The notes beneath the pieces are model-generated. The model saw nothing but the letters and a program-made list of their open reading frames with translations. It was not told where the DNA came from and did not search any database. Shown here one piece after another: positions 32,815 through 41,544 of a DNA stretch of 64,000 nt. The stretch is from assembly GCA_001603955.1 (NCBI GenBank), contig LVAA01000012.1, positions 50,804 to 114,803 on the forward strand, in the 5' to 3' direction. The position numbers and the translations under genes are program-made. Every line of letters starts with the position of its first letter. Position 1 is the stretch's first letter. The DNA is from Syntrophobacterales bacterium Delta_02. GTDB lineage: Bacteria; Desulfobacterota; Syntrophorhabdia; Syntrophorhabdales; Syntrophorhabdaceae.

Positions 32815-32834
32815 GGCAAAAACGGCCCTTTTTT
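32813..32834 (+). terminator. Rho-independent terminator inside late operon
   Basis: AGGGC (32813-32817) and GCCCT (32825-32829) form a short stem with a 7-base loop, followed by six Ts. The 125-bp gap after the portal is the largest in the head genes, so it may set down transcription or hold a second promoter for the F gene onward. Confidence 0.5.
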
Positions 32835-32939
32835 CGGCGGGGGGTCCGAATACGGGCATTTCCCCGTGGTCACTTCGGAAAACGTTTTCTCAACGGTGTT
32901 TCAACGCAATGGCAGGGTATATAGGCTGAGGCCAGGGAC

Positions 32940-33782
32940 ATGAAAATCGTCAAAACGGAGATGAAGAGGATCCTGAAGGAAAAAAAGAGGTCGATCGCCT
33001 CCGGCAGGGAGACGATCGCCGCCGTCATGACGGAGCTGCACGGCCAGGTCGTGAATGCCCTCGGCCGCGCTGCCCTGGGCTCCTGGGACTCGTACTACCT
33101 CACGGAGCTCGTCCGGGCCCTCGAGGAACAGATGTCGGCCTACGGCGCGAAGGCCGGGACGGTCCTGTCCGGACTTCTCGACGACATGTGGGCCGCCGGC
33201 ACTGTCATGGTTGACAGCGCTCTCACCCTCGGCGGCATGTACACCGGGTTCAGGATCTCCACGTCGTCGCTCGAGGCGCTGAAGGATTACTCGAACGGGT
33301 ACCTCCAGAAGCTCTTCGGGGACACCTGGTACAGCATGAAGGCGGAGATCAATCTCGGGATCCTCGGGGCACAGACCCCGCAGCAGGTCGCCCAGGCGAT
33401 CGGCATGGCCATGGACGAGGGGATCTTCAAGCATGCGCTCCTCAGGGCCGAGACGATCACCCAGACGGAGATGGGCAGGATATTCTCGACGGCGACACAG
33501 GCGAGGATGGACGAGGCCTCCGAGTACGTGCCTGACCTGGAGAAGCAATGGATCCACGCGGGACATCCGAAGGAGCCCAGGCTGACGCACGTCATCGCCG
33601 ACGGCCAGCATGTCCCTGTGAAAGATCCGTTCCTGATCGGTGGCGTGCAGATGATGTATCCCAGGGACCCAAGGGCTCCCATAGCGGAGGTGATCCACTG
33701 CGGGTGTGACCACATCCCGTACCATCCAAGGTGGGAACAAACAACAAAGGAGGCAGAGCATGATCGAACAAAAGCAGCTTAA
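32940..33782 (+). CDS. Mu F-like/SPP1 gp7-like head morphogenesis protein
   Basis: A 280-residue minor head protein. The C-terminal domain carries the family pattern: HALLRAETITQTEMGRIFS, KQWIHAGHPKEPRLTHVIAD and the Cys pair HCGCDHIPYHP. In SPP1 and Mu the protein is bound to the portal and acts during DNA entry or head assembly. The N-terminal half is helical. Confidence 0.88.
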   Translation: MKIVKTEMKRILKEKKRSIASGRETIAAVMTELHGQVVNALGRAALGSWDSYYLTELVRALEEQMSAYGAKAGTVLSGLLDDMWAAGTVMVDSALTLGGMYTGFRISTSSLEALKDYSNGYLQKLFGDTWYSMKAEINLGILGAQTPQQVAQAIGMAMDEGIFKHALLRAETITQTEMGRIFSTATQARMDEASEYVPDLEKQWIHAGHPKEPRLTHVIADGQHVPVKDPFLIGGVQMMYPRDPRAPIAEVIHCGCDHIPYHPRWEQTTKEAEHDRTKAA

Positions 33783-33999
33783 GGGACTGGTGTTCCGGAC
33801 CTCGGAACGCAAGCCGGTAGTCGAGGACGGGAGAAAGAAGTTTGTCCACGAGCGCGTGGAACGGCCCCTCACGCCGGACGATATCCTGTCAGCGACGGAT
33901 TACGACACCTTCACGCGGATTGTGACCAAGGACGGCAGGAAGTATGACATCCCTGCCGCGGGAAAGGGTGGCGGAGCCATCAAGGAGAAGGGGGAATAA
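33760..33999 (+). CDS. Small head-region protein
   Basis: A 79-residue protein from the ATG at 33760 (GGAGGCAGAGC upstream), overlapping the end of the F-like gene. It has strands and basic patches (QLKGLVFRTSERKPVVEDGR) and ends GGGAIKEKGE. Placed between F and the capsid polyprotein; family not recognised. Confidence 0.6.
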   Translation: MIEQKQLKGLVFRTSERKPVVEDGRKKFVHERVERPLTPDDILSATDYDTFTRIVTKDGRKYDIPAAGKGGGAIKEKGE

Positions 34000-34000
34000 C

Positions 34001-36340
34001 ATGTTCACACGACTGCTGGCAGCCGCGGAAAACAACCTGAAAGGCGCCATGAGCTTCGAGGAGATCCGCCGGTCCCTGTGCGATGCCTTCACACAGGCGT
34101 TCCCGAACACGCCCGGGCATATCGTTGACATCTACCAGGACCATTGCATCATCTCCGACGGCACCGGGACGCTCTACGAGGTGCCCTACACCATCGATGA
34201 CAACGGGGGCGTCGTCACGGGAGATATGGCGAAGGTCCGCCGGCAGGTGGATTACGTCAAGATCCAGGCGTCGTTCCGCCTGCTCGCAGCCGAGGAAGAC
34301 GCCGGCGATGATTCAAAGGGGTATCGGTGGCACGTCCAGGTCATCGAGGCGGGCCCCGACAAGCAGACAGGCCTCGAGTATCCCTATGACGTCCTGCGGG
34401 CCGCGGTCCCGCTGTACAACGGCGCCCGTGTCTTCGCGCTCCAACAGGGCCAGCACGCCTCCCCGGACAATCCCTACGGCAAGTCCGTCAGGGACCTCGT
34501 CGGCTGGATATCGGACGTGAAGGAGAACACGACGGGCCTCGAAGGTCATCTCAACATCCTGAAATCCGCTAAGTGGCTGAGGGACATGGTCCTCGACAGC
34601 TTCGAGCGGGGCAAGGAGGACCTCGTCGGTCTGTCGCATGACGTTCTCGGCAAGGTGACCGCCGCGAACGGCAAGAGGACGGTCGAGAAGATCGTAAAGG
34701 TCGACAGCGTCGACATAGTCTATGAACCCATAGCAGGGGGCAAAATAACACGCATGGCCGCAGCCGCAAGGGCAGGCCAAAAGGAGGGCAACATGTTGGA
34801 AAAATTGTTGGCTGCCTTGAAGGCGAACAGGCCGGAGGCCTACAAAACCATCGAGGCGAGGGTAAAGGACGGCGCCGTCACGGAGGACGAGGTGATCGCC
34901 CTTCTCGCCGCCGGTCAGGTCCTGGACGTTTCGGGCCTCGACGAGAGGATCTCCTCCGCCGTAGCGACGGCGGTGGCAGCGGCGGTCCCGAGCTCTTCCG
35001 CCACTGACGAGGTAAAGATCCTCGCCTGCAGGCTCACGCTCAAGGACGAGCTGAAAGGGAGCGGACTTCCGGAGATCTCCCAGGAGAGGATCAGCGCGCA
35101 GTTCGACGGAAAGGTCTTCGAGACGGAGGCGCTGCGCGCCGCGATCACCTCGGAGAAGGAGTATCTCGACAAGATCACCGGGTCCGGGGTCGTGACGGGC
35201 AGCGGCCAGGTGAGGGTCGTGAGCGAGGAGCCTGAAAAGGTCCAGGCCGCCTTCGACAAGCTGCTCGGCGTCGACGTGGACGAGAGGTTCTCCGCCGTGG
35301 CGCCGTTCAGATCGCTTAGAGCGGCCTACACACGGGTGACCGGGGACGCTGACGTGAGCGGGCGCATATCCCGCGAGGGTGACCGTTTCGGCCAGGCCTA
35401 TATGGAGTTTCTCAGGTTGCCGGCAGCCTACGCGTCGAGCTCCTTCACCTACCTCCTCGGCAACACCATGTACCGGAGAATGGTACAGGATTTCCGGGCG
35501 GTTGACTTCGGGGAGCAGATCCTCATCAGCTACGTCCGCAATGCCGCCGACTTCAAAACCCTGGAATCCGTCAGGATCGGGTACTACGGCGACCTGCCGG
35601 ATGTCGATCCCGAGGCCCTCGACTACGCCGAGCTCACGAACTTCACGGACGAGGAAGTCTCCTACGCGATCAACCAGAAGGGCGGCATCGTGACGGTCTC
35701 GCGGAAGACCATCATCAACGACGACCTCAGGGCCCTGCAGAGGATCCCGCAGCGCCTCGGCCGTGCGGCGAAAAGGACCAAGGCCCAGCGGTGCTGGAAC
35801 AAGATCATCGACAACGCCACGTACAAGGGCGACAGCAAGGCCCTCTTCCACGAGGACCACGCCAACCTCGGGGCCACGGGGCTCACGAACGACGCCACGG
35901 GGGTGACGACGCTCGCCACCAGGCTCACGGCCATGTTCAACCAGACGGAGCCCGATTCCGAGAAGAAGCTCGGTCTCGAGGCCCTGCACCTCTGGGTACC
36001 CCGCGAGAAGCTCGAGATCGCCAAGGGGCTCAACTCGCCCTGGCCCGGTGTCGCCGGGGGCAACCCCCACGCCGGCCGGTTCGGCGTGGACCACGAGCGC
36101 ATCATCACCAACAAGCTGACCACCGACACCAACGACTGGGGCCTTGTGGCTGCCAGAGAGGACACGGAGCTCCTGGAGATCGCCTACCTCAACGGCCAGG
36201 AAGAGCCCGAGTTCTTCGTCGCCGACAATCCCCTCGCCGGGCAGATGTTCCTCGCGGACAAGCTCCAGTACAAGGTCCGGCACGAGTACGAGGTGGAGAT
36301 AGTCGACTTCAGAGGCTTCGACAAGAGCGTCGTCGGTTAG
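34001..36340 (+). CDS. Fused prohead protease-scaffold-major capsid protein
   Basis: A 779-residue protein combining three jobs. Residues 1-255 resemble a prohead serine protease, with a GLSHDV motif (Ser212-His213) and RWHVQVIEAG, SVRDLVGWISDV elements. Residues 265-400 are helical and Ala/Glu-rich, like a scaffold. Residues from about 400 form a Mu-like/HK97-type capsid protein (FRSLRAAYTRVTGD, FTYLLGNTMYRRMVQDF, VPREKLEIAKG). An in-frame ATG at 34793 has its own ribosome site (AGGAGG), so a scaffold-capsid form of 515 residues can be made alone, as Mu makes gpZ within gpI. In Mu these are separate from the capsid gene. The ATG at 34001 follows GGGGGAATAAC. Confidence 0.85.
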   Translation: MFTRLLAAAENNLKGAMSFEEIRRSLCDAFTQAFPNTPGHIVDIYQDHCIISDGTGTLYEVPYTIDDNGGVVTGDMAKVRRQVDYVKIQASFRLLAAEEDAGDDSKGYRWHVQVIEAGPDKQTGLEYPYDVLRAAVPLYNGARVFALQQGQHASPDNPYGKSVRDLVGWISDVKENTTGLEGHLNILKSAKWLRDMVLDSFERGKEDLVGLSHDVLGKVTAANGKRTVEKIVKVDSVDIVYEPIAGGKITRMAAAARAGQKEGNMLEKLLAALKANRPEAYKTIEARVKDGAVTEDEVIALLAAGQVLDVSGLDERISSAVATAVAAAVPSSSATDEVKILACRLTLKDELKGSGLPEISQERISAQFDGKVFETEALRAAITSEKEYLDKITGSGVVTGSGQVRVVSEEPEKVQAAFDKLLGVDVDERFSAVAPFRSLRAAYTRVTGDADVSGRISREGDRFGQAYMEFLRLPAAYASSSFTYLLGNTMYRRMVQDFRAVDFGEQILISYVRNAADFKTLESVRIGYYGDLPDVDPEALDYAELTNFTDEEVSYAINQKGGIVTVSRKTIINDDLRALQRIPQRLGRAAKRTKAQRCWNKIIDNATYKGDSKALFHEDHANLGATGLTNDATGVTTLATRLTAMFNQTEPDSEKKLGLEALHLWVPREKLEIAKGLNSPWPGVAGGNPHAGRFGVDHERIITNKLTTDTNDWGLVAAREDTELLEIAYLNGQEEPEFFVADNPLAGQMFLADKLQYKVRHEYEVEIVDFRGFDKSVVG

Positions 36341-36351
36341 TCTCGACGAAA

Positions 36352-36384
36352 GATCACCCCGGGCCCTCACCGGCCCGGGGATCA
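36352..36384 (+). terminator. GC-rich hairpin after the capsid gene
   Basis: CCCCGGGCC (36357-36365) pairs with GGCCCGGGG (36372-36380) around a 6-base loop, with GATC on both sides. No U-run follows. It may protect the capsid mRNA 3' end or lower downstream expression, both usual after capsid genes. Confidence 0.6.
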
Positions 36385-36404
36385 CAGGTTGAAGGAGGCA
36401 AACC

Positions 36405-36899
36405 ATGATTCATAGATCCGATAGATTCAGGGCTTTCAGAGCGAGGCAACTCCTGACACTCTTCTTGGCGTTGACCGTGCTTTTTCTGGCCCTGGTTATG
36501 ACCCCGTTCGGTGCGAGAGCCGACACGCCGAACCCTTCCAGCGGTTCGTCCGGTTATGAGACGTTCGTCTTCCATCTGCCCGGACCATACACGGCGACGA
36601 CGACCCCAATCAAGTTCAAGCCCCCCTGGCCATACCGGGCCCTTTCTGTCTCGGTTTATGCCAGGGCGGTGTCCGGGACATCGGACGTTGCCAGCCAGGC
36701 GGTGGACGTTAAGCAGGGCACGACGTCGCTCCTCGCTGCCCCCGTACAGATAATCAACTCGGATACGGTATATGACGCCACGATGGCAGCCGCGCCGAAC
36801 ATTCCCGATGAGGGCACGGTCAGCGTGATCCTGAACACGTCAGGCACCAACCCGTCAGTCGATGATGTAACCGTAACCATTGGAGTCAAGAGACAGTGA
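36405..36899 (+). CDS. Signal-peptide protein between capsid and polymerase genes
   Basis: A 164-residue protein with a strong N-terminal hydrophobic segment (residues 16-34, LLTLFLALTVLFLALVM) and a cleavage-like GARADTPN. The rest is a beta-rich domain (YETFVFHLPGPYTATTTPIK, LNTSGTNPSVDDVTVTIGVK). The position after the capsid suggests a head decoration protein, which would not usually be exported. It may instead travel with the adjacent O-antigen polymerase gene, which it overlaps by four bases. GAAGGAGG precedes the ATG. Confidence 0.65.
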   Translation: MIHRSDRFRAFRARQLLTLFLALTVLFLALVMTPFGARADTPNPSSGSSGYETFVFHLPGPYTATTTPIKFKPPWPYRALSVSVYARAVSGTSDVASQAVDVKQGTTSLLAAPVQIINSDTVYDATMAAAPNIPDEGTVSVILNTSGTNPSVDDVTVTIGVKRQ

Positions 36900-38170
36900 T
36901 CGAACGCATCACAAACAGCTGCACGAAACTGAAAGAGTGGAGGAGAGCAATCTCCTCCCTCTTCCTCACCCTGTGGGCCGCCCGCAAGCGCATTGTCAAC
37001 GCCCTGACCGTATTCGTCCTCTTCATGGGCATTGCAGGTTTCGGCGCCTGCCAGCACACGAGACTGGCCCGTTACATGTCCATCGCCTACGCGGTCATCG
37101 CCGCCCTGGGCCTGCAGATATCCCTGAGGTCCCTGCCCGTCGGGATCTTTATCGCGTGGACGGCGTTTATCTTTTACGTTCATCCGATGACCCCCGTTCT
37201 CGCGGCACTCAGCGCTCTGATTTACGTGGCAGGCTTTCTCTTTGTTGTCCGCTCGCCCGTCAGCAGGCGGACCGTGCTAAATCTCGTCTGCATCTATGCG
37301 ATCGTGAACGTGCTCTGGCAGCTGCTCCAGATCTCAGGGCACACGATCTGGTACAACCCGATCTATTCGGGGGCTTTCACCCTCGTCGGCCTGCAGACAA
37401 ATGTCGGGGAGACATCCGTCCTCATGGCGGTCTGCCTGCCAGCGTTCTTTCGCCGTCGCTGGGTCTGGCTTCTCCCCATACCCCTGATAGGCCTCGTCAT
37501 GGCCAGGGCGACGGTGGGGATGCTGGCCCTGGCGGTTGTGGGTTTCGTCTACACATTCTCCAGAATATGGAAGGAGCAGGGCAGGGTCAGCGGCCTGGCT
37601 GCGCTTGGCATCCTTTCGGCGATGCTCGTGAGCCACGTCCTGATCATGGATCCGTTCATCTGGGAGCAGCAGAAAAACTCCAGGCTCCAGACCTGGAAGG
37701 AAAGCGTCGTCATCGCCCTCGGCAAACCGATCCGCGGCCAAGGGTTCGGACAGTTCTGTACCATGGTCCCCCTGCTGTCTACGCCCCTGCAGCTCACGGT
37801 TCCGGACCGGCTTCGCCTCTACGATGAGATCGAGGATAAGAAGCATTTCAAGGATCTCGCGGAGAAGATAACGGGAGGCGACGCGGCGAGCTATTACAGG
37901 AATAAACGGTACCCGCAGAGCTTTTTCTTCGAGGCGCACAACGAGTACGTGGAGGTCCTCTTCGCCGCGGGGATCCCGGGCCTGATCCTTCTGCTTGCCG
38001 GGCTCGCGCACATTCTCTGGAGAGGATGGAAACAAACGGACCGGAGGCCGTTCTATGGCCTGCTGGCATCGTGTGTGGGGGCATCGGTCTGGTTCACCTG
38101 GCAGATCGTGCCGATCGCCGTCATCACGGTTGTATGGGCGGGACTGTGCCTCGCCGGGAGGAATGAATGA
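36896..38170 (+). CDS. O-antigen polymerase/ligase-like membrane protein (Wzy/WaaL family)
   Basis: A 424-residue integral membrane protein with about ten hydrophobic helices and a GTG start overlapping the upstream gene. It has the family's hallmarks: a large loop after WKESVVIALGKPIRGQGFGQ and the conserved AHNEYVEVLFAAGIPGLIL. Wzy polymerises O-antigen units in the periplasm and WaaL ligates them to lipid A; the two look alike. Phages carry Wzy variants to change host O-antigen and block receptor binding. Finding it between the capsid and connector genes, in the late direction, is unusual. Confidence 0.82.
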   Translation: MIERITNSCTKLKEWRRAISSLFLTLWAARKRIVNALTVFVLFMGIAGFGACQHTRLARYMSIAYAVIAALGLQISLRSLPVGIFIAWTAFIFYVHPMTPVLAALSALIYVAGFLFVVRSPVSRRTVLNLVCIYAIVNVLWQLLQISGHTIWYNPIYSGAFTLVGLQTNVGETSVLMAVCLPAFFRRRWVWLLPIPLIGLVMARATVGMLALAVVGFVYTFSRIWKEQGRVSGLAALGILSAMLVSHVLIMDPFIWEQQKNSRLQTWKESVVIALGKPIRGQGFGQFCTMVPLLSTPLQLTVPDRLRLYDEIEDKKHFKDLAEKITGGDAASYYRNKRYPQSFFFEAHNEYVEVLFAAGIPGLILLLAGLAHILWRGWKQTDRRPFYGLLASCVGASVWFTWQIVPIAVITVVWAGLCLAGRNE

Positions 38171-39114
38171 GCTCTCAGGACGATTTCAGGACGAGGGTGA
38201 TCGGCATCGTCAAGGACGATTCCGGGAAGCTCGATGACCCGAAGGGCGTCGGGACGATCAAGGCGATCGCCAGCGCTCCCACGGCCGGAGGTTCCGGTTA
38301 CAGCCTCAACGACGTCCTCACCATCACGGGGGGATCCACCGCTGCTACCGCCAAGGTCACGGCAGTCGCCGCGGGTGTGGTGACGGCCGTGGAGCTCGTC
38401 ACGCGCGGCGCCGGATACACTCCCGGGTCCGGGAAAACCACAACGGTTGCACCCGCCGGTGGTACCGGCTGCACCCTGGAGATCGTCTCCGTCATGAGCC
38501 TCGAGGCGTACGACAGGCACATCACGGCGGCCCTGGAACGATATTCAAAACACAGACCGAAGGTGGACGTTGTGGATATAACCGGCGACGGGACGCACGA
38601 CTACGCGACCCCCGCCGGCTGGATCGATGAGTTCTCCTCGATCGTCTCCGTGGAGTACCCCGTCGGGCAAGTCCCCGAGTCCTTCCTCGATGCGGACGAT
38701 TACAAGATCTATCAGACAACGTCGGCGAAAAAGGTCCGTCTCATCAATGATGCTCCGCCCGCCACGGAGACATTCCGCGTAAGCTTTACCGTCCCCAGGA
38801 CGGCGACAACGGTCCCCTCGGGGGATGTGGACGCGGTCGCGATGCTCGCCGCCTCCTTCTGTCTCGAGGAGCTCGCGAATGCCTTCGCCCAGACCGGCGA
38901 CTCGACGATCGGCGCGGACGTCGTCAACTATCATTCAAAGTCCTCCGAATTCGCGGCACGGGCAAAGCGCCTCATGCAGCTCTACAAGGAGCATATGGGT
39001 CTCAAGGATGACGACACCGCGCCGGCCGCCGCGGTGATCCGCGACTTCGATCAGAAGTATCCCGGAGGCCTCGACAGGCTTACCCATCCACGCCGGGCCA
39101 GGGAGCGCAGATAA
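38167..39114 (+). CDS. Head-tail connector protein with inserted Gly-rich beta domain
   Basis: A 315-residue protein, ATGA-coupled to the polymerase gene. Residues 25-100 are a repetitive Gly/Thr domain (GGSGYSLNDVLTITGG, GAGYTPGSG), the type found repeated in phage structural proteins. The rest is a connector-like helical and beta protein (YDRHITAALERYSKHRP, DYATPAGWIDEFSSIVSVEY). The beta domain splits off cleanly from the start (MSSQDDFRTRVIGIVKDDS), suggesting an insertion. Probable adaptor between portal and tail. Confidence 0.7.
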   Translation: MSSQDDFRTRVIGIVKDDSGKLDDPKGVGTIKAIASAPTAGGSGYSLNDVLTITGGSTAATAKVTAVAAGVVTAVELVTRGAGYTPGSGKTTTVAPAGGTGCTLEIVSVMSLEAYDRHITAALERYSKHRPKVDVVDITGDGTHDYATPAGWIDEFSSIVSVEYPVGQVPESFLDADDYKIYQTTSAKKVRLINDAPPATETFRVSFTVPRTATTVPSGDVDAVAMLAASFCLEELANAFAQTGDSTIGADVVNYHSKSSEFAARAKRLMQLYKEHMGLKDDDTAPAAAVIRDFDQKYPGGLDRLTHPRRARERR

Positions 39115-39617
39115 TGGAGCTCAAGGCGACGGTAACGGCAAACGGGAAGATCTTCGACGGGCAGGCCCCCGAGATAATCCGGACAGCCCTCATGGGCGTC
39201 ATGTATGAAGCGACGCAGTACCTGGAGCGAGAGATCAAGAAGGAGACGCCCGTCGGCGTCTCCGGAGCGAAGGGCGGGCTTCTGTCTACAGTCCAAGGTG
39301 AGGTCGTAAACAAGGGAGACCCCGTCGTGAAGGGCGTTGTGTTTTCGCAGAGCCCTTACGGCCTGGTGGTCGAAAAGGGCCGCCGCCCGGGCAAGACCTG
39401 GCCACCCGAGGGCGCCCTGCTGAGGTGGATCGAGTTGAAGATGGGTGTTGACGCTGTACAGGCTAAACGCCTCGAATTCGCGATCCGGAGAAAGATAGGC
39501 CGCAAGGGCTTCCCCGGAAAGCGGATGTTCGAGAAGACCTGGGAGAGCAAATTTCCCGTTATTCAACGCATGTTTGAAAGAGCGGGATTCGACATAGCGA
39601 GGAAGGTAAATGGCTGA
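39114..39617 (+). CDS. HK97 gp10-like tail completion/connector protein
   Basis: A 167-residue protein of the gp10-like type: YEATQYLEREIKKETPVGVS, YGLVVEKGRRPGKTWPPEG, LRWIELKMG and a basic C-terminus. Such proteins complete the neck or terminate the tail. Start and previous stop overlap by one base (TAATG). Confidence 0.75.
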   Translation: MELKATVTANGKIFDGQAPEIIRTALMGVMYEATQYLEREIKKETPVGVSGAKGGLLSTVQGEVVNKGDPVVKGVVFSQSPYGLVVEKGRRPGKTWPPEGALLRWIELKMGVDAVQAKRLEFAIRRKIGRKGFPGKRMFEKTWESKFPVIQRMFERAGFDIARKVNG

Positions 39618-40053
39618 GGCGACAATACGGGCCGCGATCGCGAGTATACTGGGCACGGTGACAAACATCGGGAAGGTCCATGACTTCGAGCGATGGGCCG
39701 CGGACTGGTCAAAATTCATCGCCTTCTTCAGGACGAGGATCTCCGGCGTCGACCAGGTAAGGGGATGGGAGATCAGCAGGAAAGCTCCGATCACCGAGAC
39801 CGGTGATGATACCAGGACGCACACATATGCCATAAGGGGGTACATGGGAGTCGATGACAGCGCACAATCGGAGAAGACGTTCAGCGCGCTTGTCGAAGCC
39901 GTGGCGGCGGCCTTCCGGACCAACAAGACCCTCAACGGAGCCGCCCTGGGTCAGGATTTCATCCAGGTAGAAACACTTGATACAAGGTCATTCGGCGGGG
40001 TGCTCTGTCATTACGCTGAGCTCACCCTCACCGTATATGAATCCATAGGCTAA
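39610..40053 (+). CDS. Tail terminator-like protein
   Basis: A 147-residue protein with mixed alpha/beta pattern, LGTVTNIGKVHDFERWAAD at the start and CHYAELTLTVYESIG at the end, as in lambda U-like tail terminators. It lies between the completion protein and the tail tube. Assigned mainly by position and secondary structure. Confidence 0.65.
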   Translation: MAEATIRAAIASILGTVTNIGKVHDFERWAADWSKFIAFFRTRISGVDQVRGWEISRKAPITETGDDTRTHTYAIRGYMGVDDSAQSEKTFSALVEAVAAAFRTNKTLNGAALGQDFIQVETLDTRSFGGVLCHYAELTLTVYESIG

Positions 40054-40064
40054 AGGAGGAGACC

Positions 40065-40271
40065 ATGCCATACAAGCTCAAGGCCAACGTCGAGAACTTC
40101 GAGGTTGTGGACGGTCCGTTCGCCGGCAGGAACTTCGTCGGCGGGCAGATCTACGAGGAGATCCCGCCAGGGGAGGAGAGAAGATTCGAGCCCGCGACGC
40201 CTGGAAACAGTCAGGCAAAGGCGCCGAAGAAATCCTCTGAGAACACGAAGCCGGAGGTGACAGATGCGTAA
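40065..40271 (+). CDS. Small tail-region protein
   Basis: A 68-residue protein starting after AAAGGAGG. A short beta domain (VVDGPFAGRNFVGGQIYEEI) is followed by a Lys/Pro/Ser-rich tail. It directly precedes and overlaps the tail tube gene. Family not recognised. Confidence 0.6.
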   Translation: MPYKLKANVENFEVVDGPFAGRNFVGGQIYEEIPPGEERRFEPATPGNSQAKAPKKSSENTKPEVTDA

Positions 40272-41532
40272 TTATCTTGCGGATTATAACCTTCTCGCGG
40301 TGTCCGCGAACGCGAAGGAGACCGCTCTTAACACCGAGCAGACCCTCGACACGTCACTGCTCGTCTCGAAGAGCAATATCATCAGCCTTGCCCCGAGACG
40401 CGAGGATAACCGGGATGAGCTCACGGGCAAGGAAGAGCCCGATACCGTTTACGACCTCGGGGCCCTTTCCGAGGCCACACTCGATTTTGAGAAGGCGCAG
40501 GCACAGCACTTCGGGCTCGGCTATGCCTTTGCGCTGGGCAGCGTTGTTGCCGGCGCAGCCTGGGGGACGGGATACAAACACGTCATCACTCCCACAGCCG
40601 ACATGTTTCTGCCATCCTTCACGGCGGGCCAGCGATTCGGCCAGACGATCATGAAAAGGCTTTTCGCATCGATGCACGTCGACCAGCTGACGGCGACCTT
40701 CACCCGCGACGCCTGGGCGAAGCTTTCCCTGGCCATCAAGGGCACGGGGAAATATACGAACAACGTGTACAAGGAAAGCGTCACCGCGGCCTACAACGCG
40801 GAGTCTCTCACCCTGGCAGCCAACGCGGTGCAGGGCTCGTCCGCCGCCGCGAGACTCGACAGCGTGCACGGAATTCGCGTGCTCGTTCCCACAACAGGCG
40901 AATACAAGGACGTGACATTCAGTGCCGTATCCGCCGCGACGCCGGCTGTCATAACGATCTCCGCGCCGGGAGGGGTCGCAACGGAGACGACGTACGAGAT
41001 CCTCTATGTTCCCTCCGAAGCCGCCTGGTGCACCTTCCCGTCCAGGGTTACCGAGCCCCCTTTGCGTGTCTCCGACCTCGTTGTGACCATTGGAGGCAAG
41101 TGGAACGGCACCACGTTCCTCGAGGGCCATTCCATGTCCGACGAGATTGAGTCGATCGAGCACGTCATTAACAACAGTATGGCGATCGAGTTCCGCGTCG
41201 GGGGTTCGGGCAGTTACGCCAATTACGCGATACGCCAGGGCCGCATCCAGACGCTCAAACTCAATCGCCAGTTCCGGGATTATCTCCTGCAGCAGAAGAT
41301 CGATGACAACGAATACCTCGGCGTGAGGATGGTGGCTACGGGGGCTGAATTCGAGACAGGGAAGAACTATTACGTTGATGTGGTCTTCCCGCGCTGCAAC
41401 GTCCTCAAGGCGGGCATATCCATCAACAATAAGGTCCTCGCCGAAGCGGGTGATCTCATTGTCCTCCAGGATGATACCTACGGATCCGCGCGCGTTGAGA
41501 TCGCGAACAAGGTGAGCGGTTACGCTCAGTAG
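40264..41532 (+). CDS. Major tail tube protein
   Basis: A 422-residue beta-rich protein just upstream of the tail chaperone and tape measure genes, the place of the tube protein in siphophages. It contains an Ig-like insert region (TYEILYVPSEAAWCTFPSRV) and tube-like strands (DLVVTIGGKWNGTTFLEGH, LKLNRQFRDYLLQQK). Longer than the lambda tube protein (246 aa), but similar in length to the tube proteins of some other transposable siphophages. Confidence 0.75.
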   Translation: MRNYLADYNLLAVSANAKETALNTEQTLDTSLLVSKSNIISLAPRREDNRDELTGKEEPDTVYDLGALSEATLDFEKAQAQHFGLGYAFALGSVVAGAAWGTGYKHVITPTADMFLPSFTAGQRFGQTIMKRLFASMHVDQLTATFTRDAWAKLSLAIKGTGKYTNNVYKESVTAAYNAESLTLAANAVQGSSAAARLDSVHGIRVLVPTTGEYKDVTFSAVSAATPAVITISAPGGVATETTYEILYVPSEAAWCTFPSRVTEPPLRVSDLVVTIGGKWNGTTFLEGHSMSDEIESIEHVINNSMAIEFRVGGSGSYANYAIRQGRIQTLKLNRQFRDYLLQQKIDDNEYLGVRMVATGAEFETGKNYYVDVVFPRCNVLKAGISINNKVLAEAGDLIVLQDDTYGSARVEIANKVSGYAQ

Positions 41533-41544
41533 GGAGAAAGGGCT

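Noticed and set aside
34313..36406. 697-residue minus-strand ORF opposite the capsid fusion
   Set aside because: Shadow of a gene with strong capsid signatures; composition typical of reversed codons.
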